From: Acidobacteriota bacterium
Lineage (GTDB): Bacteria; Acidobacteriota; Aminicenantia; Aminicenantales; Saccharicenantaceae
Direction of reading: 5' to 3'
Assembly (NCBI GenBank): GCA_029569255.1
Contig: JAKQUO010000008.1
Span: 341,881 to 405,880, forward strand
DNA: 64,000 nt
Below, one piece after another: positions 1 to 7,182 of the stretch (positions within the stretch are counted from its first letter, which is position 1; each line of letters opens with the position of its first letter). The position numbers were made by a program, and so were the translations under genes. Under the pieces are notes generated by a model. The model did no database searches, had not been told where the DNA came from, and saw only the letters and a program-made list of their open reading frames with translations.

Positions 1-612
1 TCGCTCGCGGCCGCGGCCCTGGCCGTCTTCGTCCAGAAGGTCCCGCTCACGGTCGTGGCCACGGCCATGAACACCGGGCTCCCGCCGAGGACGGGAGTCG
101 CCGCCGTCGACACGCTCCTCTCCAAGGGCGGCATGATGAGCATGATGGAGACCCAGCTCATCGCCTTCACCGCCTTCTCCTACGGCGGCATCATGCAGGC
201 CACCGGCTGCCTGGCCGTCATCCTGGACAAGGTCATGCGCTTCACCAAGCACGTCTGGAGCCTGGTCCTGACGACGGTCGGCGCGGCCGTCCTGTCGGCC
301 CTGATCACCGGCAGCTCCTACCTGTCGATGATCCTGCCGGCCGACCTGCTGGCGCCCGCCTTCAAGAGGAAGAACCTGGCGGCCAAGAACCTGTCCCGGA
401 TCATCGAGGAGAGCGGCGGCATCGTCGTCCCTCTCATCCCCTGGAGCATGGCCGGCGTCTACATCACCGGGACGCTGGGCGTCTCAACCTTCTCCTACCT
501 GCCCTGGGCCTTCATGAACTACCTCTCGGTCGGGATGCTCATTCTGTTCGGGTTCACCGGCTGGACGATGGCGCCCAAGGTGCGGGAGGACGAGACGCAG
601 GCGGGCAGCTGA
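1..612 (+). CDS. NhaC-type Na+/H+ antiporter, C-terminal part (truncated by window edge)
   Basis: Integral inner-membrane protein whose reading frame is already open at base 1; 203 codons remain. The visible part has alternating hydrophobic helices and the family-like stretches MNTGLPPRTG, ITGSSYLSMILP and GGIVVPLIPWSMAG, which resemble the C-terminal half of NhaC Na+/H+ antiporters (known role: exchange of internal Na+ for external H+). The N-terminal half lies outside the window, so transport specificity cannot be judged. The gene ends just before a convergent small gene. Confidence 0.8.
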   Translation, partial: SLAAAALAVFVQKVPLTVVATAMNTGLPPRTGVAAVDTLLSKGGMMSMMETQLIAFTAFSYGGIMQATGCLAVILDKVMRFTKHVWSLVLTTVGAAVLSALITGSSYLSMILPADLLAPAFKRKNLAAKNLSRIIEESGGIVVPLIPWSMAGVYITGTLGVSTFSYLPWAFMNYLSVGMLILFGFTGWTMAPKVREDETQAGS

Positions 613-621
613 AGAGGGGGG

Positions 622-912
622 CTAGTCTTGCTCCTCGTCCTCGCCTTTCTCCGCCTTTCCGAGCGCCTCCCTGAACAGCTCGTCGGCCTTGGCGTGCTTC
701 TCTTTCTGGAGCTCGAAGGTGGCGTCGAACTTGCGGTCGAGCTCGCCCTGCCGCTTGTGCTCCTTGGCCAGGAAGTCGTCGAGCGAGCCCTTCGCTTTCC
801 TGGCCTTCTCGGAACGCAGGACCGACCGGGTCGCGCCGTCGATCCAAAGGGTCGCCCCGCAGCAGGGGCAGACGACCGAAAAAACGCGAGTTTCGTCCCT
901 TGTCTCTGACAT
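622..912 (-). CDS. Small zinc-ribbon/coiled-coil protein of unknown function
   Basis: A 96-residue protein starting MSETRDETRVF. Residues about 15-20 carry a CPCCG zinc-ribbon-like half-knuckle, followed by a very charged, probably helical region rich in Lys, Glu and Asp (residues 30-96) ending in an acidic tail. No second CxxC pair is visible, so metal binding could require a dimer. I chose the ATG at 912 because a TACATT -10-like box (919-924) sits six bases upstream of it; an in-frame start at 930 would lie upstream of that box. Function unknown. Confidence 0.6.
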   Translation of the reverse strand: MSETRDETRVFSVVCPCCGATLWIDGATRSVLRSEKARKAKGSLDDFLAKEHKRQGELDRKFDATFELQKEKHAKADELFREALGKAEKGEDEEQD

Positions 913-918
913 GGCCCG

Positions 919-924
919 AATGTA
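919..924 (-). promoter_or_regulatory. -10-like box giving a leaderless start for the zinc-ribbon gene
   Basis: On the minus strand TACATT ends six bases before the ATG at 912, so transcription would begin at or next to the start codon. The -35 region (TTCCCC, 17 bases upstream) is poor, so this rests mainly on the -10 box. Confidence 0.35.
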
Positions 925-1041
925 GCACAAACCGCCGGTCCGGGGAATGGGCAGGAACGCCTCCGTTCGTGGGGCAAGATCGATCCGGGACTTGGCGGAG
1001 ACGCGCCACAGATCATCTGATCCGCTCGCCGGCCTTGCGGA

Positions 1042-2493
1042 TCAGCCCCGGGGCGCCGGCGTCCCGATCTCGCCGCGCGCCTCGATCCCGTGCTTTTTCA
1101 ACAGCTTGAACAGGCCCTGGCGCGTCAGCCCGACCTCGGCCGCGGTCCGGCTCCGATGGTAGCGGCAGCGGATAAGGGCCTCGCGCAGGAAGCGGCGCTC
1201 GAAGTCGGCCCTGGCCTCGGCGAAGCGGTGGCTGGCCGTCGAATAGGTCTCCCCTGACGGGTTGATCTTCGGCGAGAGGTAGTCCTCGAGGATGAGCGGG
1301 CCGCCGTCGGCCATGACCAGGGCCCGCTGGACCTCGTTCTGGAGCTCGCGGACGTTGCCCGGCCAGGGATAGCGGAGGAGCATCTCCAAGGCGACGGGCG
1401 AGACGAAGGGCCGCGGCCGGCCCATCGACCGGGCGAACTCGTCGAGGAAATGGTTGAGGAGGAGGAGCGCGTCGTCGGGGCGCTCGCGGAGGGGCGGCAG
1501 GTCGACGGCGATGATCTTCAGCCGGTAGTAGAGGTCCCGGCGGAAGCGGCCCCGCTCGACCTCGTGATCGAGGTCCTTGTTGGTCGCGCTGACGAAGCGG
1601 ACGTCGATGGGACGCGGCCGGGTTTCCCCGACCCGGCGGATCTTCCTCTCCTCCAGGACGCGGAGGAGCTTGGATTGGAGCGCCAGCGGCAGGTCGCCGA
1701 TCTCGTCGAGGAAGAAGGTCCCGCCCGAGGCCTCCTCGACGAGGCCAACCTTGTCCCGGACCGCGCCGGTGAACGAGCCCCGGGCGTGGCCGAACAGCTC
1801 CGACTCGAGCAGCGGCTCGGGGATGGCGGCGCAGTTGACGGCGACGAACGGCCCGTTCCGGCGCTTCCCGGTCTCATGGAGGGTCTTCGCGGCCAGCTCC
1901 TTGCCCGTGCCGCTCTCGCCGGCGATGAAGACCGGTGCGTCGGTGTCGCGGACCTTCTCGAGGAGCGACCGGACGCGCCGGACCGCGGGCGCCTCCCCCA
2001 GGAACGCGCATCCCGGCCGCGCCTCGGCCGGAAGGGGGGCCGGCTCGCCGCGGTCCCGCCCGCCGTTGCGGCGGAGGCGGAAGAGCAAGGGGGACATGGC
2101 GAGGGTCAGGAACTCGAGGTCGTCCCGGTCGAAGGGGCGGCCCCGGCCGCCGCGGGCGAAATAGGCCAGGCCGGACGGGCGCCCTCCGGACGCCCAGGGA
2201 TAGGCCAGGACGCTCCGCGGCTGCCCGTTCCCGCCGAGCTCGAGGTCGGCGAAGAGCGGCTCCCTGGAGATATCCGGGACGACGACGGGCCGGCCGATCT
2301 CGAGGGCCCGGCCGACGATGGCCTCGTCGGCGGCGGGCAAGGGCCCCGTCTCCCCCGCCGGCCCGGCGGCCGGGCCGCGCGAGGCCTCGAAGGCCCGGTC
2401 GCCCGGGCTCCCGAAGACGCGGAAGAGGGCCCGGTCCGAGGCGACCTCGTCGAGGACGATCTCGGCGATGCGGGCGAGAAAGCGCTGGGTCAT
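1042..2493 (-). CDS. Sigma-54-dependent transcriptional activator (GAF - AAA+ - Fis HTH)
   Basis: Enhancer-binding protein of 483 residues. Residues 1-140 look like a GAF sensor domain. Residues 165-395 are the AAA+ sigma-54 interaction domain, with Walker A GESGTGKE (192-199), Walker B FLDEIGDLP (about 261-269) and a sensor region VRFVSATNKD. The C terminus (about 440-475) is a Fis-type helix-turn-helix. The loop that contacts sigma-54, normally GAFTGA, reads GSFTGA (239-244). No receiver domain, so control would be through the GAF ligand rather than a histidine kinase. It is divergent from the fucosidase gene; I saw no convincing -24/-12 sigma-54 promoter in the flanking spacers. Confidence 0.9.
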   Translation of the reverse strand: MTQRFLARIAEIVLDEVASDRALFRVFGSPGDRAFEASRGPAAGPAGETGPLPAADEAIVGRALEIGRPVVVPDISREPLFADLELGGNGQPRSVLAYPWASGGRPSGLAYFARGGRGRPFDRDDLEFLTLAMSPLLFRLRRNGGRDRGEPAPLPAEARPGCAFLGEAPAVRRVRSLLEKVRDTDAPVFIAGESGTGKELAAKTLHETGKRRNGPFVAVNCAAIPEPLLESELFGHARGSFTGAVRDKVGLVEEASGGTFFLDEIGDLPLALQSKLLRVLEERKIRRVGETRPRPIDVRFVSATNKDLDHEVERGRFRRDLYYRLKIIAVDLPPLRERPDDALLLLNHFLDEFARSMGRPRPFVSPVALEMLLRYPWPGNVRELQNEVQRALVMADGGPLILEDYLSPKINPSGETYSTASHRFAEARADFERRFLREALIRCRYHRSRTAAEVGLTRQGLFKLLKKHGIEARGEIGTPAPRG

Positions 2494-2701
2494 GTCCGTC
2501 CAAAAGGACCGCTAGGCCCGGTCCCACCATTACGACGCTCGAGGCCGCCCGATTTTCTCATTCTCGCGTCATTCATCGCGGACTCCTTCCCTCCTCGCCG
2601 CGGCGCGCGCCCGCTGCGGACCGGCCGCCCGGCCCCTGCCCGGTCCCGGGGACGTCGACGCCGAGGCGGCCCGGATGTTCGAGCCCGGGCCCTCCCCGGC
2701 G

Positions 2702-2730
2702 TTGACACTTCCCGCGGCGCGGGATAATCT
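2702..2730 (+). promoter_or_regulatory. Sigma-70-type promoter of the fucosidase gene
   Basis: TTGACA (2702-2707), 17-base spacer, TAATCT (2725-2730). It lies 31 bases upstream of the ATG at 2762 and leaves room for the AAGGAG ribosome site. Confidence 0.7.
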
Positions 2731-2761
2731 TGGGGCATTCGCCGGGAAGGAGAGGTCGCCG

Positions 2762-4510
2762 ATGAGGATCCCCGGGGTTTCTGCCGCCGTTACGCTTCTC
2801 GCGCTCGCGGGCGCCGCCGCGGCCGCCGCCGGACCGGCCGGGCCGGCCCAGGCCCCGTCGCCGGCGCCCGACCGCCTGCAGTGGTTCCGCGAGGCCAAGT
2901 TCGGCCTGTTCATCCACTGGGGCGTCTATTCGATGATCGGCCGCGAGGAGTGGGCCCGCCAGCTCCTCCAGATCCCGCTCGAGGACTACCGGTACTACGC
3001 CGACAATTTCAACCCGGTTGATTTCGACCCTGACGCGTGGGCGGCCCTGGCCAAGGAGGCCGGCGTCAAGTACGTCGTCATCACCTCGAAGCACCACGAC
3101 GGCTTCTCGATCTTCGACAGCGCCTACACCGATTACGACATCATGCGCTCCAAGTACGGCCGGGACATCCTCGGCCCGCTCTCCGCGTCGATGAAGAAGG
3201 CCGGAATCCCTCTGGGTTTCTACTACTCGATCATGGACTGGCACCATCCGGACTATCTGCCGCGCCGGGCCTGGGAGACCGACCGGACGACCAAGGGCGC
3301 CGACTTCGGCCGTTACATGGATTTCGCCGAGAACCAGCTCAAGGAGCTCGTCGCCAAGTACGACCCGGCCGTGCTCTGGTTCGACGGCGAGTGGGAGCAT
3401 TCGAACGAGGAGCAGCGGGCCTTCGCCATCGGCAAGATGCTGATGGCCATGAAGCCGACGCTCCTCATCAACGACCGGCTCTACAAGCGCGAGCCCGGCT
3501 ACGGCGATTTCGGGACGCCGGAGAACTTCGTCCCGGCCACGGGTGTCCGCAACCCCGACGGCTCGCCGCGCCTGTGGGAAGCCTGCTACACGATGAACTG
3601 GAACGGCTGGGGCTACAACCGCTACGAGACCGAGTTCCACAGCTCGCCCCAGCTCATCCGCCAGCTCGTCGAGATCGTCAGCAAGGGCGGCAACCTCCTG
3701 CTCAACGTCGGGCCGCGCCCCGACGGCAGGATCCAGGACGACTTCGCCGCCCGCCTGCGGGAGATCGGCGCCTGGCTCAAGACCAACGGCGAGGCCGTCT
3801 ACGGCACGACGGCCAGCGTCTTCGAGCGCCTGCCCTTCTTCGGCCGGTGCACGGTCAAGGGCCGGACGCTCTACATCCACGTCATGGGCTGGCCGGCCGA
3901 CAAGACGATCCGCCTGCCGGGGCTCGAGACCGAGGTGAAGAAAGCCTACCTGCTCACCGGGCCGGGCCGGCCGCTGACGTTCCGCCGCGCGGGGAAGGAC
4001 GTCGTCGTGACGCTTCCGGAGCGGGCGCCCGACCCGGCCGCGACGGTCGTCGCCGTCGAGCTCCAGGGCGCGCCCGTCGTCGAGCCCTACATGATCGTCC
4101 CGGAGAAGGACGGCCGCGTCGAGCTGCCCGTCTATCTCGCCGACCTCCGGTCGGAGATGGGCCAGCGCGCCTACCTCGACCACTTCTACCGGACGACGAT
4201 GCTGACCAACTGGCAGAACGTCAACGATTACCCGGAGTGGACGTTCACGACGGACAAGGCCGGGGCCTACGAGGTCCGAGTCTCCTACGCCAGCATGTGG
4301 GGCGGGCAGGCCGGCTACGAGGTCGAAGTGGACGGCCTGAAGCTCGCCGCCAGGACCGAGCCGTCGCCGAGCGTCTACTCCCCCGGGACCTTCCCGGTCG
4401 GCCAGGTCGCGCTTGGGGCGGGCGAGCACAGGCTCCGGGTCCGGATCACTTGCGTCGCCAACAACCACGCCATGAACCTGGAGAAGGTCGTCCTCGTCCC
4501 GGCGAAGTAG
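2762..4510 (+). CDS. Secreted GH29 alpha-L-fucosidase
   Basis: Glycoside hydrolase of 582 residues expected to release alpha-linked L-fucose in the periplasm or outside the cell. A signal peptide (MRIPGVSAAV... Ala-rich, to about residue 27) is followed by the catalytic barrel: FREAKFGLFIHWGVYS, SKHHDGFSIFDS and AVLWFDGEWE, whose Asp (residue about 208) is the expected nucleophile. GGNLLLNVGPRPDG is typical of the family. The C-terminal part (about 440-582) is beta-rich and looks like a carbohydrate-binding sandwich. ATG 2762 is chosen over the longer frame because of the AAGGAG site and the signal peptide. Downstream exported enzymes at 4750 and 5801 suggest a shared carbohydrate pathway. 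Confidence 0.92.
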   Translation: MRIPGVSAAVTLLALAGAAAAAAGPAGPAQAPSPAPDRLQWFREAKFGLFIHWGVYSMIGREEWARQLLQIPLEDYRYYADNFNPVDFDPDAWAALAKEAGVKYVVITSKHHDGFSIFDSAYTDYDIMRSKYGRDILGPLSASMKKAGIPLGFYYSIMDWHHPDYLPRRAWETDRTTKGADFGRYMDFAENQLKELVAKYDPAVLWFDGEWEHSNEEQRAFAIGKMLMAMKPTLLINDRLYKREPGYGDFGTPENFVPATGVRNPDGSPRLWEACYTMNWNGWGYNRYETEFHSSPQLIRQLVEIVSKGGNLLLNVGPRPDGRIQDDFAARLREIGAWLKTNGEAVYGTTASVFERLPFFGRCTVKGRTLYIHVMGWPADKTIRLPGLETEVKKAYLLTGPGRPLTFRRAGKDVVVTLPERAPDPAATVVAVELQGAPVVEPYMIVPEKDGRVELPVYLADLRSEMGQRAYLDHFYRTTMLTNWQNVNDYPEWTFTTDKAGAYEVRVSYASMWGGQAGYEVEVDGLKLAARTEPSPSVYSPGTFPVGQVALGAGEHRLRVRITCVANNHAMNLEKVVLVPAK

Positions 4511-4582
4511 CGGGCGGCGCTCGCAGGGCCCCTGGCCCTCGCCGTTGAGAGAGGCTGTCCGGGCCGGGGGCGGCGGGCCGGG

Positions 4583-4612
4583 TTGAAAAGCCCGTCCCCT
4601 TTCGCGTAGAAT
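4583..4612 (+). promoter_or_regulatory. Promoter of the Hyi-like/Gfo gene pair
   Basis: TTGAAA (4583-4588), 18-base spacer, TAGAAT (4607-4612), giving a leader of about 130 bases before the GTG at 4750. Confidence 0.5.
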
Positions 4613-4749
4613 CCCCTCATCGTGGGTGACCCGAGAAGCGTCCGAGAGCCGTCCCCGTGCCCTTGCTTCAGCCGTTCCCTCCGCTCCTCCTGAACAGGTC
4701 CCCGGACCCCGCCTCGGGCCGCCCCGGATCGCGGAGAAGGAGGGTCGCC

Positions 4750-5694
4750 GTGGCCAAGCGTTCGAAAGGACAGACGAGGCGGGATTTCCTCAAGGGCGCC
4801 GTCCTGGGGGCGGCCGCGGCCGCGCTGCCGCCGCTCGGGGGCGGGACGCGGGCCTCGGCCGCGACGGCCCAGGCGCCCGGCGGCAAGTTCAGGCTGAAGT
4901 ACGCCCCCGGCCTGGGCCTGTTCGAGGCCCATGCCGGCAAGGCGCCGGCCGACCAGCTCAAGTTCATGGCCGACCAGGGCTTCTCGGCCTGGTTCGACAA
5001 CGGGCTGATGGGGCGCCCCGCCGCCGAGCAGGAGGCGCTGGCCAGGGAGTCGGCGCGCCTCGGCCTCACGATCGGCCCGTTCGTCGTCTACGCCGACTTC
5101 AAGGTCAAGTCCCTCGTCGCCCGCGACGCCGCCGTCCTCGACATGGTCGCGGGGCGGCTCGAGAGCGCCGTCGAGACCAAGAAGCGGACGGGCTGCCCCT
5201 GGGCCCTGCTCGTGCCCGGCCGCTACGACGAGAGCCTCGACTGGGACTACCAGACGGCCAACGTCGTCGAGAGCCTCAAGCGCCTCGCCGGCCGGTGCGA
5301 GCCGTCGGGCCTGGTCATCGTCCTCGAGCCGCTCAATCCCAAGGACCACCCCGGCCTGTTCCTGAGCAAGATGGCCCAGGCCTACCAGATCGTCAAGGCC
5401 GTGGCCAGCCCGTCGGTCAAGATCCTCGACGACATGTACCACCAGCAGATCACCGAGGGCAACATCATCCCCAACATCGACGCCTGCTGGGACGAGATCG
5501 CCGCCTTCCACATCGGCGACTCGCCGGGGCGGAGGGAGCCGGGCACGGGCGAGATGAACTACCGCAACATCTTCAAGCACATCCACGGCAAGGGCTACAC
5601 GGGCGTCCTCTGCTGCGAGCACGGCCTGAGCCGCAAGGGCCTCGAGGGCGAGAAGGCCTTCCTCGCGGCCTACCGCGCCGCCGACGATTTCTAG
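4750..5694 (+). CDS. Tat-exported hydroxypyruvate-isomerase-like TIM-barrel protein
   Basis: Protein of 314 residues. The N terminus KGQTRRDFLKG followed by an Ala-rich stretch is a twin-arginine signal, so the enzyme should act folded in the periplasm. The body is a sugar-phosphate isomerase/epimerase-type (AP endonuclease 2 fold) barrel: VIVLEPLNPKDHPG with the metal-ligand Glu, DDMYHQQITEGN, FHIGDSPGRREPGTGEMNY and the terminal LCCEHG, close to hydroxypyruvate isomerase (Hyi). Start chosen at GTG 4750 behind GAAGGAGGG. Exported members probably act on free or oxidised sugars, not cytoplasmic hydroxypyruvate (inference). Followed by an exported Gfo/Idh/MocA enzyme. Confidence 0.8.
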   Translation: MAKRSKGQTRRDFLKGAVLGAAAAALPPLGGGTRASAATAQAPGGKFRLKYAPGLGLFEAHAGKAPADQLKFMADQGFSAWFDNGLMGRPAAEQEALARESARLGLTIGPFVVYADFKVKSLVARDAAVLDMVAGRLESAVETKKRTGCPWALLVPGRYDESLDWDYQTANVVESLKRLAGRCEPSGLVIVLEPLNPKDHPGLFLSKMAQAYQIVKAVASPSVKILDDMYHQQITEGNIIPNIDACWDEIAAFHIGDSPGRREPGTGEMNYRNIFKHIHGKGYTGVLCCEHGLSRKGLEGEKAFLAAYRAADDF

Positions 5695-5800
5695 GAGAGA
5701 GGGGGTCGAGCCTGACCGGCGTGGCGATGAACTCGGGACGGCCCCCTTCCCGGGAGGCTCGCCGGGCCGCCGCGAGCCATTCTTGACAAGGAGGAGGAAC

Positions 5801-7084
5801 ATGACCGGCAAGGACGAGAACGGACTGACGCGCAGGGACTTCATCAAGACGGCCTCGGCGGCCTCCATGGCCGCGCTCGTGGCGGGCGTCTCGGGCTCGG
5901 GCGGGCGGTGCGCCTCCGGCTCCGACACGATCCGCGTCGGCGTCATCGGCTGCGGCGGCCGGGGCACGGGCGCGGCGATCGACGCCGTGAACTCGTCGCC
6001 GGGCGTCGAGATCGCGGCCCTCTACGACCCCTTCCAGGACCGGGTCGACGGCTGCCTGAAGCGGCTCCGGGAGACGGTCCCGGCCGCGGTCAAGGTCACG
6101 CCCGAAACCTGCTTCACCGGACTCGACGGCTACAAGGCGCTCCTGGCCATCAAGACGATCAACTACATCGTCACCGCCGCGCCGCCCGGCTTCCGGCCCC
6201 TCCACCTCGACGCCGCCGTCAGGGCCGGCAAGAACGTCTTCATGGAGAAGCCCGTGGCCGTGGACCCGGTCGGGGTCCGCTCGGTCATCGCCAGCTCGGA
6301 GCTGGCGGCGAAGAAGGGCCTGGCCATCGTCGCCGGCACCCAGCGCCGCCATCAGAGGAGCTACATCGAGCTCATGAAGCGGGTCCGCGACGGGGCCATC
6401 GGCGAGCTCGTCGGCGGGCAGTGCTACTGGAACCAGGGCGACCTCTGGGTCATCGAGCGGACGCCCGGGATGAGCGACATGGAGTGGCAGTGCCGCAACT
6501 GGCTCTACTTCTCCTGGACCTCGGGCGACCACATCGTCGAGCAGCACGTCCACAACATCGACGTCATGAACTGGGCCTTCGACGCCCTGCCGGTCAAGGT
6601 CATGGCCATGGGCGGCCGCCAGGTCCGGACGGCCCCCGAGTACGGCAACATTTTCGACCACTTCGCCGTCGAGTTCGAGTACCCCGGCGGCGTCCGGGTG
6701 GCCAGCCAGTGCCGCCAGATCAAGGGCTGCGCCGAGCGGGTCGAGGAGAAGATCGTCGGGACGAAGGGCCACGCCTTCGGCTACGGCGAGATCGGCGGAC
6801 CGAACGCCTGGAAGTTCGAGGGCGACGAGCCCAATCCCTACGTCGCCGAGCACGCCGACCTCATCGCCGGCATCCGGGACGGGAAGCCCCTCAACGAGGG
6901 CCGGCGCATCGCCGAGAGCACGATGTGCGCCGTCATGGGCCGCATGAGCGCCTACACCGGCCGGGCCATCTCCTGGGACTGGGCCATGAACGCCTCGAAG
7001 CTCGACCTCTTCCCGAAGAAGCTCGAGTTCGGCCCGCACCCGGTCGACCCGGTGGCCGTCCCGGGCGTGACGCCGCTCGTCTGA
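5801..7084 (+). CDS. Tat-exported Gfo/Idh/MocA-family oxidoreductase
   Basis: NAD(P)-dependent sugar/polyol dehydrogenase family protein of 427 residues. The Tat signal (GLTRRDFIKTASAA) is followed by a Rossmann fold (VGVIGCGGRGTG), the catalytic EKPVAVDP motif and the substrate-domain motif EQHVHNIDVMNW, where His and Asp are expected near the active site. Exported members normally keep the nicotinamide tightly bound. GAGGAGG sits just upstream of ATG 5801, which I prefer to the in-frame TTG at 5783. Downstream of the Hyi-like gene by 106 bases, probably the same transcript. The substrate cannot be inferred from the sequence. Confidence 0.88.
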   Translation: MTGKDENGLTRRDFIKTASAASMAALVAGVSGSGGRCASGSDTIRVGVIGCGGRGTGAAIDAVNSSPGVEIAALYDPFQDRVDGCLKRLRETVPAAVKVTPETCFTGLDGYKALLAIKTINYIVTAAPPGFRPLHLDAAVRAGKNVFMEKPVAVDPVGVRSVIASSELAAKKGLAIVAGTQRRHQRSYIELMKRVRDGAIGELVGGQCYWNQGDLWVIERTPGMSDMEWQCRNWLYFSWTSGDHIVEQHVHNIDVMNWAFDALPVKVMAMGGRQVRTAPEYGNIFDHFAVEFEYPGGVRVASQCRQIKGCAERVEEKIVGTKGHAFGYGEIGGPNAWKFEGDEPNPYVAEHADLIAGIRDGKPLNEGRRIAESTMCAVMGRMSAYTGRAISWDWAMNASKLDLFPKKLEFGPHPVDPVAVPGVTPLV

Positions 7085-7096
7085 GCGCCGCCGGAT

Positions 7097-7179
7097 GGGG
7101 TCAAACCTTTAATTTTTTAATTTTTTTCTGGCCGATGACCAGGCGCTCGAAAAAATTAAAAAATTAAAGGTTTGACCCC
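7097..7179. repeat. Long AT-cored palindromic element, family A copy 1
   Basis: Inverted repeat of 83 bases. Its arms begin GGGGTCAAACCTTTAATTTT and end with the complement, each about 30 bases, around a short GC-rich loop. It fills the gap between the convergent stops of the Gfo gene (7084) and PBP1C (7183), so it would act as a bidirectional terminator-like hairpin. A second copy with nearly identical arms is at 47949-48040. The arms resemble REP/MITE-type mobile repeats. Confidence 0.85.
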
Positions 7180-7182
7180 TTC

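Noticed and set aside
2573..4468. Long minus-strand open frame opposite the fucosidase
   Set aside because: Same GC artefact; composition is low-complexity and no start signal exists.
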